A DNA stretch of 21,120 nt. Origin: Desulfobacteraceae bacterium. Lineage in GTDB: Bacteria; Desulfobacterota; Desulfobacteria; Desulfobacterales; SURF-15. The stretch spans positions 1 to 21,120 of the forward strand of contig QZKK01000057.1 of the NCBI GenBank assembly GCA_003599475.1. Reading direction: 5' to 3'. Below the pieces are notes generated by a model that was given only the letters and a program-made list of their open reading frames with translations, had not been told where the DNA came from and did no database searches. Below, piece by piece: positions 1-6,611 of this stretch. The number at the start of each line of letters is the position of its first letter. Position 1 is the first letter of the stretch. Position numbers and translations under genes: made by a program.

Positions 1-945
1 GTTCAAACGGGCGGTATTCTGGCGATGGTGGGTGGCAGGGATTTCCATGAGAGTTCATTCAATCGTGCCGTCAGTGCGCGAAGGCAGCCCGGTTCGGCAT
101 TCAAGCCGATTGCCTTTGCGCTCGCAGTCGAGCGCGGGTTTACACAGAATCATCTGCTGGTGGATTCCCCTTTGGCGTTCCGCGGAGCGACCCGCGAGCA
201 AGACTGGCGTCCGGAGAATTTTTCCGGTACCTATAAGGGGGAGATGACGCTGCGCCAGGCACTGGCCGTATCCCAGAATATCCCTGCGGTTCGGCTTGCG
301 GAGATGCTCGGTCCGGAATCGATCGGTGATTTTGCCCGCCAGCTTGGCATTCAGTCTCCGTTGACAGCGAACATGACCCTTGTGCTTGGCTCCTCCGGGG
401 TGACCCTGATGGAGCTGACGGCGGCATACGCGGTATTTCCCAACAGGGGCGAGTGGGTCGCGCCTTGCGGCGTCATTGAAATCGCCGACCGGTCGGGGCG
501 GATTCTGCAGGGGGCATTTCCTACGAGGAAAGCCGTCATGTCTCGATCCGGCGCAGCCATTATGACCAATCTTCTGCAGGCCGTCATCCAGGAGGGCACC
601 GGTCGGAAGGCGCGGGGAATGGCCCGGCCGGTAGCCGGAAAGACCGGGACGACCAACGACTTCAAAGATGCGCTCTTCATCGGATTTTCACCGACAGTTG
701 CCGCCGGGGTGTGGGTGGGGGCAGACGATTACACGACTCTGGGAAGAGGAGAGACGGGGGCTGCGGCGGCGCTCCCCATATGGATCGCTTTTATGAAGGC
801 GGCGATGAATGAAACGACGCTGCAGTATTTCGATATTCCGGACGATGTGGTTCCAATCCGCATGGATCCGAATACCGGAGCTGCGGCCTCCGGCGACTCG
901 CCGCAGGCGGTGACGGTTTATTTCAAAAAAGGGACGGAACCATGA
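1..945 (+). CDS. Class A penicillin-binding protein (PBP1A family), C-terminal part, 5' end outside window
   Basis: This is the transpeptidase end of a bifunctional peptidoglycan synthase, which cross-links stem peptides on the periplasmic face of the inner membrane. The reading frame is open from the first base, so the glycosyltransferase domain and the membrane anchor lie to the left of the window. All three active-site motifs of the penicillin-binding fold are visible. The catalytic SxxK is SAFK in the phrase RQPGSAFKP (visible residues 32-35), the SxN motif is SQN in AVSQNIPAVRLA, and the KTG motif is in AGKTGTTNDFKD. The C-terminal tail after the KTG motif is short. The stop codon overlaps the ATG of the following acetyltransferase (ATGA), so the two are probably co-transcribed. 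The family call is firm; the distinction between PBP1A and related class A proteins is less certain. Confidence 0.95.
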   Translation, partial: VQTGGILAMVGGRDFHESSFNRAVSARRQPGSAFKPIAFALAVERGFTQNHLLVDSPLAFRGATREQDWRPENFSGTYKGEMTLRQALAVSQNIPAVRLAEMLGPESIGDFARQLGIQSPLTANMTLVLGSSGVTLMELTAAYAVFPNRGEWVAPCGVIEIADRSGRILQGAFPTRKAVMSRSGAAIMTNLLQAVIQEGTGRKARGMARPVAGKTGTTNDFKDALFIGFSPTVAAGVWVGADDYTTLGRGETGAAAALPIWIAFMKAAMNETTLQYFDIPDDVVPIRMDPNTGAAASGDSPQAVTVYFKKGTEP

Positions 946-1400
946 TTCGGAAGGCGACGATCAAAGACATCAAATGGGTGCACGGTGTCCTTCATGAATA
1001 CGGGAGAAGGGGAGAATTGCTGGCGCGCCCCTTGAGCCAGCTCTACGATCACGTCCGGGACTTCTCTCTCTATGTCGATGAAGCGGAAAAGGGCATCCTC
1101 GGCTGTTGCGCGCTTCAGTTCTGCTGGGAAGACCTTGCGGAAATCCGGTCCCTTGCCGTGGACCCGGTCCACCAGCGGGAAGGAATCGGATCCCGATTGA
1201 TGCAAGCGGTTCTGGAGGAGGCGGAATCCTTCAATATCCATAAAGTCTTCGCGCTCACCTACAAACCCGCTTTTTTCAAGCGATTCGGATTTGTCGAAAT
1301 CGAAAAGTCGGAGCTGCCGCTGAAAACCTGGGGAGACTGCATCATCTGCGTGAAATTTCCCGACTGCGACGAAATCGCCATGATGAAGAAAATCGGGTGA
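942..1400 (+). CDS. argA: Short-form N-acetylglutamate synthase (ArgA-type GNAT acetyltransferase)
   Basis: This is a 152-residue single-domain GNAT enzyme. It would transfer an acetyl group from acetyl-CoA to glutamate, the first step of arginine synthesis, in the cytoplasm. The acetyl-CoA-binding motif A is in the stretch EIRSLAVDPVHQREGIGSRL, with the Q/R-x-x-G-x-G/A-like core REGIGS (about residues 80-85). The phrases GCCALQFCWEDLAEIRSLAV and ALTYKPAFFKRFGF, and the ending KFPDCDEIAM, resemble the stand-alone short NAGS proteins of deltaproteobacteria and other groups that lack the amino-acid-kinase domain of classical ArgA. The start overlaps the stop of the penicillin-binding protein gene, which implies translational coupling. 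It could instead be another amino-acid acetyltransferase of the same subfamily. Confidence 0.8.
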   Translation: MIRKATIKDIKWVHGVLHEYGRRGELLARPLSQLYDHVRDFSLYVDEAEKGILGCCALQFCWEDLAEIRSLAVDPVHQREGIGSRLMQAVLEEAESFNIHKVFALTYKPAFFKRFGFVEIEKSELPLKTWGDCIICVKFPDCDEIAMMKKIG

Positions 1401-1417
1401 TTGTGCATTCGTTATTT

Positions 1418-1516
1418 GTGCCCCTGATCGGATACGTAATCCTGGAGCAGTCACAGGCAGCGGTCGATATGTTGGGACACCGCCTCATCCCGGTGAAGCG
1501 GATGGACTTGAAGTAA
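1418..1516 (+). pseudogene. Remnant of a clan AA (retropepsin-like) aspartic protease C-terminus
   Basis: A short open frame reads VPLIGYVILEQSQAAVDM and then LGHRLIPVKRMDLK before TAA. From memory this matches the C-terminal end of small prokaryotic clan AA aspartic proteases, which end in a G-x-x-x-L-E...VD...L-x-P pattern. The catalytic D-T/S-G part and the start are absent, because the sequence upstream belongs to the acetyltransferase gene. I infer a truncated leftover of a gene cut away by recombination. The match is by eye and rests on only about 32 residues. Confidence 0.4.
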
Positions 1517-1556
1517 CGGGTGAACGGGGAAAATCAGCGTCTCGTGCCGAAGCGAA

Positions 1557-1913
1557 TCAGAGTACGGACAGGCTGATCACTTTTTGGCAGCCCTCGATAA
1601 TCTTCTCGATCCGGTCTTTTCCAATGGTTCCGATCTTTTCGAGGAGCCTTCCCTTGTCCACCGTTGCCATCTGAGTCACTACGACCACGCTGGTTTTAGG
1701 AAGGTTACCGGCACCCCTATTCAACAATACATTCCATGGCACCCGGGAAAGCTTTGTGTTTGAAGTCAGCAGGGCTACCACGGTGGTTCGAATACTGCTT
1801 TTATTCAGGAGATCATTTTGTATTACAATCGCCGGGCGTTTGCCGGCCGGGCTGGAATCCTCAGCGGCACCGAATCGCACCCAGAAAATATCGCCCTGCC
1901 CCGGGGTTACCAC
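1557..1913 (-). CDS. mazF: MazF/PemK-family mRNA interferase toxin
   Basis: This 118-residue toxin of a type II toxin-antitoxin pair would cleave RNA in the cytoplasm when released from its antitoxin. The SH3-like MazF fold shows the usual start GDIFWVRFGAA. It carries the conserved arginine in KRPAIVIQND (R26) and the conserved threonine in LLTSNTKLSR (T50), the positions used by MazF for catalysis. The end, KIGTIGKDRIEKIIEGC, is typical of the family. The start codon is GTG and lies inside the last codons of the antitoxin gene (7-base overlap), as expected for coupled translation. Length and motifs are intact, so it is probably functional. Confidence 0.92.
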   Translation of the reverse strand: MVTPGQGDIFWVRFGAAEDSSPAGKRPAIVIQNDLLNKSSIRTTVVALLTSNTKLSRVPWNVLLNRGAGNLPKTSVVVVTQMATVDKGRLLEKIGTIGKDRIEKIIEGCQKVISLSVL

Positions 1914-2161
1914 GGCAATTCTCTCAGGTCTGTGGTTCCGGCGATGACTTCGGCCATGCGATGCTGCTCCTCGGACACATCCTTATCTTCGAAAGCGCTG
2001 TTGATCTGTTGAATCAAGATCTCTTCTTTCATCTTTCGGGCCTTTTCAAACAGCGCCTCGGTAACCAGATGGCTTAGCTTGACCTTTTCTCTTGAAGCAA
2101 GTTCCTTCATATCCGCATAAATCTCATCGGGTATGGTAACGCTCAGTTTCGTATATCCCAT
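1907..2161 (-). CDS. Ribbon-helix-helix antitoxin paired with MazF
   Basis: This 84-residue protein directly precedes and overlaps the MazF gene. Its N-terminus, KLSVTIPDEIYADMKELASREK, has the beta-strand plus two helices of a ribbon-helix-helix (MetJ/Arc/CopG) DNA-binding domain. That domain would dimerise and repress its own promoter. The charged C-terminal part (about residues 40-84) is the expected toxin-wrapping tail. A Shine-Dalgarno-like GAGGGG lies 8 bases before the ATG, which supports this start. By position it is the MazE equivalent, although its fold is RHH rather than the AbrB type of E. coli MazE. Confidence 0.85.
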   Translation of the reverse strand: MGYTKLSVTIPDEIYADMKELASREKVKLSHLVTEALFEKARKMKEEILIQQINSAFEDKDVSEEQHRMAEVIAGTTDLRELPW

Positions 2162-2194
2162 GATAAAATCCCCTCAGTTTTTTATGTCTGTGTA

Positions 2195-2224
2195 AAGTTA
2201 TCATATTGGTAGTGGGATTGTCAA
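2195..2224 (-). promoter_or_regulatory. Possible promoter for the RHH/MazF operon
   Basis: On the minus strand a perfect TTGACA (2224-2219) lies upstream of the antitoxin gene. About 18 bases on is a weak -10 candidate, TAACTT, and a better-looking TATGAT sits only 13 bases after the -35, which is too close for a normal sigma-70 promoter. The position just ahead of the leader and the GAGGGG ribosome-binding site fits, but the -10 is uncertain. The rest of the 225-base gap up to the VapC stop holds no recognisable gene. Confidence 0.3.
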
Positions 2225-2386
2225 GGATACTAAGTGTGGCAAGCATATCCCACCAGAGTACGGTTTGGGACATAGTGCCAAGCATAAGCGTAAGCGGCAT
2301 CTGGTTTTTCTCGTTGATGTGGGAGCAAGGCAAGGACAAGGAGCCGGTTGAGTTTTTGGATGATAGAGGGGATTGTAAAATAACCT

Positions 2387-2770
2387 TCATGAAAGGGTGG
2401 GGATGTCGTATTCTTTGAATATATGATCTCCCGTCACTACTGCAAGGCCGGTTAGTTTAGCCGTAGCGATAATGAATCGGTCACAAGGATCTTTATGTAT
2501 CCTTGGCAGTTTGACTGAAGCTGCGGCAATTTTTCCGGACAGGTGGATTTCGGAAAGGTCATGTTTTTCCAATGCATCGTAAAACCAGGCATCCGGTTCG
2601 CAGGGAAGCTCAAGAGAGCCCCTCGATGCTGCATGGGCGATCTCAAAGGAGGATATCGACGATACGTACACCGTCTTTGCCTTTTCAATCTGACTTTGTG
2701 CTGCTTTGGATAATTTCCCTCCTCCCATAACCAGCCAAATCAGAGAGCACGTATCAAGTAGAATCTCCAT
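2387..2770 (-). CDS. vapC: PIN-domain toxin (VapC-like ribonuclease)
   Basis: This 127-residue PIN-domain protein would be a Mg2+-dependent endoribonuclease toxin. The acidic active-site set is visible: D6 in EILLDTCSLIW, E43 in SSFEIAHAAS, D97 (or D94) in KDPCDRFIIATA, and D115 in VVTGDHIFKE. The D-P-x-D-R motif followed by a V-T-x-D is typical of the PIN subgroup that pairs with Phd/YefM antitoxins. Its start lies inside the end of the antitoxin gene (17-base overlap), so translation should be coupled. All catalytic residues are present, so the toxin looks intact. Confidence 0.9.
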   Translation of the reverse strand: MEILLDTCSLIWLVMGGGKLSKAAQSQIEKAKTVYVSSISSFEIAHAASRGSLELPCEPDAWFYDALEKHDLSEIHLSGKIAAASVKLPRIHKDPCDRFIIATAKLTGLAVVTGDHIFKEYDIPTLS

Positions 2771-2996
2771 TCAGCCCCCATTCATCTTCTTCGATAAACG
2801 GCTTCGTTAAGTCACAGTTGACTTTTATCCTGCTCAACAGAGGATCCGGTTTCAGCCGACTTCGCTTCTTGTAAGGCACAAGATCAGCAATTGGCTTTCC
2901 GTTTCGGCAGATCAAATAACTTTCTCCCTTTTCTTCAATTTCTGCCAGAATGGAGGAAAGTCTTGTTTTCGCTTCATGAACATTGATCGTTTTCAT
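2754..2996 (-). CDS. Phd/YefM-family antitoxin
   Basis: This is an 80-residue antitoxin for the downstream PIN toxin. The N-terminal phrase KTINVHEAKTRLSSILAEIE, followed by ICRNGKPIADLVPYKK, is the Phd/YefM DNA-binding and dimerisation domain. The acidic tail, KPFIEEDEWGLNGDST, is the toxin-neutralising part. A longer frame opens 10 codons upstream, but I chose the inner ATG because GGAG lies 8 bases before it and because the family normally starts with this motif. A near-perfect 22-base palindrome directly upstream is a good candidate for its autoregulatory operator. Confidence 0.88.
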   Translation of the reverse strand: MKTINVHEAKTRLSSILAEIEEKGESYLICRNGKPIADLVPYKKRSRLKPDPLLSRIKVNCDLTKPFIEEDEWGLNGDST

Positions 2997-3025
2997 ATTT
3001 CGAGCTCCGCAGTGTGTTCTGATCA

Positions 3026-3055
3026 TAAACTTAGTCGACTTAGTTTAATTGTCAA
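3026..3055 (-). promoter_or_regulatory. Promoter with 22-bp palindromic operator upstream of phd/vapC
   Basis: On the minus strand a perfect TTGACA (3055-3050) is followed, 16-17 bases on, by weak -10 candidates (TAAGTT or AAGTTT). The span 3026-3047 is an inverted repeat centred on TCGA with 10 of 11 base pairs matched. It also contains ACTTAGT as a direct repeat. It covers the -10 region and sits about 30 bases before the antitoxin start, as expected for an operator bound by the Phd-type antitoxin, alone or with its toxin. Confidence 0.55.
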
Positions 3056-3060
3056 GAGCC

Positions 3061-3296
3061 TTAGGCATAATCTGCACCCCTTGCGCCACCGCGATCAAGA
3101 CGCCGCTGGGAATCGATGAGGCCGAATTGATGCGCCTTCTTTCGGCGGCCACATTGTCCCGGGGAAAAATCCGGTTCTGGCGACCCTGGAGGCGGTCATC
3201 GCCGAGATCGAAGGGGTGGAGCTGATCCGCCAACTGGACCGGGAGACCGGCAGGGGCCTTTATACGCCCCAGGGCTTCTTTGCCGCACTCCCCTGA
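3061..3296 (+). pseudogene. Frameshifted remnant of an unidentified gene (C-terminal end)
   Basis: Two frames join into one protein-like sequence. The first reads GIICTPCATAIKTPLGIDEA and then ELMRLLS. After a shift around 3140-3165 the second continues with GHIVPGKNPVLATLEAVIAE, IEGVELIRQLDRETGRGLY, TPQGFFAALP and a TGA stop. Codon use in both halves is ordinary for this genome, and there is no start codon or upstream part, because the left end abuts the phd promoter. I do not recognise the family. It looks like the tail of a gene cut off when the toxin-antitoxin patch was acquired, later frameshifted. Confidence 0.4.
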
Positions 3297-3399
3297 TCGG
3301 GTTGAATTTCTCTTATAAGTCTTTGACCGTTTGGATCCGTTCGATTCAAGCCCTTTTGCAAATAAGAGCGGCCGCTGGCCGCCGAAGCGTCCAGTTTAA

Positions 3400-3645
3400 T
3401 CAAAGCTTAGAAACTTCTAAGTTTGGAATTTTTGAATTTTAGATTTCGAATTTATCCTTCGACTTCGCTCAGGATGGTGAGCCGGTCGAACCATTTCGGA
3501 TTTCGTCCCGCCCAGGCGGGATTCGGATTTCGGATTTGAAATCAAGTTCCATACAAGCGCTTCGTTTGATTATTTCTTCATTTGAATACTTTGCCTTATT
3601 GTTTGGATTTTGGTGCTTGGAATTTGGAATTTTCTTTGAGCGGGG
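3400..3645. repeat. Repeat-rich intergenic tract (GGATTTCG-type runs and two hairpins)
   Basis: The gap between the remnant and the amidohydrolase gene has no convincing gene but several repeat signatures. AT-rich runs of the GAATTTTTGAATTTTAGATTTCG and ATTCGGATTTCGGATTTG kind lie on both sides. An interrupted hairpin at 3458-3490 pairs TTCGAC with GTCGAA and GCTCA with TGAGC. A perfect short palindrome at 3506-3521 pairs TCCCGCC with GGCGGGA across a 2-base loop. Such elements are common multi-copy intergenic repeats in deltaproteobacterial genomes. A related GGATTTCG run overlaps the start of the subtilase gene near 16740-16765. Confidence 0.55.
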
Positions 3646-3682
3646 TGAAGTTTCACACGAGCGCCGCCGGTGGGGTTTGTGC

Positions 3683-4852
3683 TCAGAGGATCTGTTGAAC
3701 ACCCGCCTTGAACACTGCGCGTACATTCTTCAGGGCCTCGGTCGGGGTTTGAATAAAATCTCCTTCGACCGCGATGAAGTCGGCGAGCTTGCCTGGTTCC
3801 AATGTGCCCAGTTCACTGTCCCTCCCGCAAAGCTCGGCACCTCCCAGGCTTGCGCTTTTGATCGCTTCGATGGGGGTATAACCCGCTTCCAGCAGAGTCT
3901 GAACTTCTTCCGCCAGGCAGCCGTGGTTGGTATCACAGCCCACTGCAATTCGAATATTCCTTGATCTCGCTCTGCGAAGGAGCCCCACGTATTCCTCGCT
4001 CACCTGGCGGAAGCGCTTTCGCATGAAGGTCGCAACGTGTTCAGCTTCTGCGGCAGCGCGCATCACACCGGATGTACAGACCAGGAAAGTGCCGCGGCAT
4101 GCCATCGCGTCCAGTTGATCATCGGTCAAGAAGGTTCCATGCTCGATGATATCCACTCCCGCATCGATTGCCCAGGTGGCTGCCGGACCACCATAGCAAT
4201 GGACGCCGATACGCCGGGCCGCCAGATGTGCCTCTTCGACTGCCGCTCGGATCTCCGGTTCAGTAAAACAGGTTCGAACCAGAGTGCCGCCAGGTGTCGT
4301 AACCCCACCGGTAATGATCATCTTGATCATGTCGACGCCGGTCTTGAGGTTTATTCTTACCGCAGTTCGAACCGGCTCGGGCCCATCCGCTTCGATCCCC
4401 AGAAACCAACCGTGGCCTCCGGTGGAGCAGATGGGAGTGCCGGAAACAATGAGCCGAGGGCCTTGGATCCAGGCTGCTTCGATGGCTCGGCGCACATGGT
4501 GGGCGAGGTTGTGCTTCTCACCTGCATTTCGCAGCGTCGTGATCCCGGAGGCGAGCATCGCCCGGGCGTTTTTGACCCCTTTAAGGAGTCTCCACTGGGG
4601 GTCCTGCATCCCTTCGGATTCCCCGTCGCCCATGTCAATTCCCAGATGATCGTGCCCGTCGATAAGACCAGGGAGAACCGAAAGACTCCTCAAGTTCAAT
4701 ATTTCGGCATCCGGCCTGCTCTCCGACCCTTTCCATCCAGTCTCGATGCCTTTCACCCGTTGGTTTTCGATCACGAGGGTCATCTTTCTGCAGGGTTTCT
4801 TCCCTTGTCCGTCAAACAGAATTCCGCATTGGATATACTTCAGCATCGCCAT
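3683..4852 (-). CDS. Amidohydrolase (imidazolonepropionase/prolidase-like, metal dependent)
   Basis: This 389-residue cytoplasmic hydrolase belongs to the amidohydrolase superfamily, the branch that includes imidazolonepropionase-like and Xaa-Pro or Xaa-Arg dipeptidase-like enzymes. The metal ligands are all seen: H67 and H69 in LIDGHDHLG, a candidate carboxylated lysine K177 in DMIKMIITGG, H218 in IGVHCYGG, H238 in IIEHGTF, and D307 in VGCDTNHG. The family's closing phrase, GTLEPGKLADFIAVEGD, is also present. There is no signal peptide. It starts 10 bases after the stop of dctM and is probably the last gene of the TRAP operon, so it likely acts on the imported compound. The substrate cannot be read from sequence; a dipeptide, an N-acyl amino acid or a cyclic amide are all possible. 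Confidence 0.85.
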   Translation of the reverse strand: MAMLKYIQCGILFDGQGKKPCRKMTLVIENQRVKGIETGWKGSESRPDAEILNLRSLSVLPGLIDGHDHLGIDMGDGESEGMQDPQWRLLKGVKNARAMLASGITTLRNAGEKHNLAHHVRRAIEAAWIQGPRLIVSGTPICSTGGHGWFLGIEADGPEPVRTAVRINLKTGVDMIKMIITGGVTTPGGTLVRTCFTEPEIRAAVEEAHLAARRIGVHCYGGPAATWAIDAGVDIIEHGTFLTDDQLDAMACRGTFLVCTSGVMRAAAEAEHVATFMRKRFRQVSEEYVGLLRRARSRNIRIAVGCDTNHGCLAEEVQTLLEAGYTPIEAIKSASLGGAELCGRDSELGTLEPGKLADFIAVEGDFIQTPTEALKNVRAVFKAGVQQIL

Positions 4853-4862
4853 TCTTTCCCAG

Positions 4863-6146
4863 TCAGCGCATTCCGATGATATTTGGGAGCCATAGCGTAA
4901 GCTCCGGAAAAAAGACCAATATCGCCAGAACCACCACCTCTCCTGCGATCATCGGCAAGATTGCTTGGGATACCTTCGCAAAAGGAACCCGCGCAATCCC
5001 GGCGGCAATATAAAGGTTTACACCGACGGGAGGTGTTGCCTGGCCGATCGCCATGTTTACGGAATACAAAACGCCGAACCATACAAGGTCAATCTGGGCG
5101 GCCTGGAGCAACGGCAGAAACAGGGGGATAAATATGAAGGTGATCGATACGGCGTCCAGAAACATTCCTGTGATCAGCAGAATCCCCATCAGAACGATTA
5201 CGATGATCTGTGGATCCGAAGAAAAGACCGATACGGCATGGGTGATCTGCGCCGAGATCCCCAGCCGCGTGATGATCCATGAGAAAAGGCTTGCACCGAT
5301 CACGATCACAAGCGCCATGCTGGTTATCAGGGCGCTATCGGCAAAGAACCGGGGAAGGCTTTGCCTGGGGAGTTCTCGATAGACCAGCATACCGACCGCC
5401 ACCGCATAAACCACCACGATGCCGGCCGCTTCCGTTGGTGTGAAAATGCCGCCATAGATCCCCCCGAGGATGACAAAAGGAGCAGCCAAACCCCAGGATG
5501 CATCGCGCGCTGCAGCAAGCAGATCCCTGTGCGAGCCTCGCTGCCATCCAGGACTTTTGATATGACGGGTGCTGATGTAGCTCGGAAGGGCGAGGGAAAG
5601 GCCGATCAGAATGCCCGGGATGATTCCGGCGACGAAAAGCTTCCCGATCGAGGCGCCGGTGATGCTGCCATAGAGAACATACGTGATACTGGGTGGAACA
5701 ATGATTCCGATGCTTCCCCCGCATGCGATCAACGCTGCAGAAAAGGCTTTGTTATATCCGGCTTTACCCATTGCCGGGATCAAAATGGCGCCTAGAGCAG
5801 CGGTATCGGCGGTGCCGGAACCTGAAATCCCGGCAAAGAAGATAGAGACGACAATGGCGACATAAGCCAAGCCGCCCGGGAGGGCTCCGACCAGCAGACC
5901 GGCCAGCCGAATGAGACGGTCGGCGATACCGGAACGCTCCATGATATATCCGGCGGCAATGAAATAGGGAACCGCCAGAATGGTGAACTTGGAAACCGTG
6001 GCATATGCGATGCTCGGCACCAGATCAAGCGGTACGATCCCAAACACCCAGATGGTCGCAATCGCTGCCGCGCCGAGCGCGGCAGCGATTGGAATATTGA
6101 AAGCCAGCAACAGGATTCCCATCCCGAAGAGAAACGGCACTTCCAC
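4863..6146 (-). CDS. dctM: TRAP transporter large permease, DctM subunit
   Basis: This 427-residue integral membrane protein forms the ion-coupled translocation channel of a tripartite ATP-independent periplasmic transporter. It starts with GTG, directly after the dctQ TAA stop, and opens with the usual hydrophobic stretch FGMGILLLAFNIPIAAALG. Diagnostic phrases of DctM are visible: FFAGISGSGTADTAALG, ACGGSIGIIVPPSITYVLYG, GIFTPTEAAG, and near the C-terminus IGQATPPVGVNLYIAAGIA. The protein is hydrophobic throughout, consistent with about 11-13 membrane segments. Its length is standard for the family. Confidence 0.95.
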   Translation of the reverse strand: MEVPFLFGMGILLLAFNIPIAAALGAAAIATIWVFGIVPLDLVPSIAYATVSKFTILAVPYFIAAGYIMERSGIADRLIRLAGLLVGALPGGLAYVAIVVSIFFAGISGSGTADTAALGAILIPAMGKAGYNKAFSAALIACGGSIGIIVPPSITYVLYGSITGASIGKLFVAGIIPGILIGLSLALPSYISTRHIKSPGWQRGSHRDLLAAARDASWGLAAPFVILGGIYGGIFTPTEAAGIVVVYAVAVGMLVYRELPRQSLPRFFADSALITSMALVIVIGASLFSWIITRLGISAQITHAVSVFSSDPQIIVIVLMGILLITGMFLDAVSITFIFIPLFLPLLQAAQIDLVWFGVLYSVNMAIGQATPPVGVNLYIAAGIARVPFAKVSQAILPMIAGEVVVLAILVFFPELTLWLPNIIGMR

Positions 6147-6611
6147 TTAGAAACTCCTGCGCCGGGCGATCCATCCGATAATCCGCCAGATACCGATTGC
6201 CGCCCCAAGCGGGACGGCGGCACCGATCGTCCACTCGGGCCACCCCAGCGTAGGGGTCCGTTGATCGCTGGCCACTTCATTCATTACCATACGGGCACCA
6301 AACCAGGATAGCAAAGCAAAAAGGAACAGAAAGACCAGACGCCCGCATACTTGCGAAATTTCTTTCACACACGCGGGCATCCGGTCCACAAGAGCAGAAA
6401 AGCCCAAATGAATGTCACGAACAACCGTAAGGCCTGCAGCGACAAAAATCATCCATATGAAAAGCCCCACCTCGACTTCTTCAATCCACGGCAATGACAG
6501 GTGCAGCCAGTACCGGCACAGGACGCCGGTAAAGTTCAGGGCCACCATGACGATCAGCAAGACCGCCAGCAGGTATTCCTCTGCAACTAACCGCCAAGCG
6601 TCCTTCATCAC
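6147..6611 (-). CDS. dctQ: TRAP transporter small permease, DctQ subunit
   Basis: This 154-residue protein has four hydrophobic segments. The conserved pattern YWLHLSLPWIEEVEVGLFIW followed by MIFVAAG is characteristic of DctQ. It partners with DctM in the inner membrane, and its specific role is still debated. Its start overlaps the dctP stop by four bases (ATGA) and its stop abuts the dctM GTG, so the three carrier genes are tightly coupled in the order P-Q-M. Confidence 0.92.
   Translation of the reverse strand: MMKDAWRLVAEEYLLAVLLIVMVALNFTGVLCRYWLHLSLPWIEEVEVGLFIWMIFVAAGLTVVRDIHLGFSALVDRMPACVKEISQVCGRLVFLFLFALLSWFGARMVMNEVASDQRTPTLGWPEWTIGAAVPLGAAIGIWRIIGWIARRRSF

Noticed and set aside
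918..1454. Minus-strand open frame of 178 codons opposite the acetyltransferase
   Set aside because: The plus-strand frame has GNAT motifs and coupled translation with the upstream gene; the minus frame has none.
2124..2390. Minus-strand frame of 88 codons between the two toxin-antitoxin pairs
   Set aside because: It overlaps the start of the RHH antitoxin and its promoter in another frame and shows no known motif.
3400..3645. Possible CRISPR or small-RNA locus in the repeat-rich gap
   Set aside because: The repeats are irregular in length and spacing with no constant repeat/spacer pattern, and no cas genes are nearby.
4037..4879. Plus-strand open frame of 280 codons opposite the amidohydrolase
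   Set aside because: It lies almost entirely within a gene with all metal ligands intact, and the predicted protein shows no fold or family pattern.
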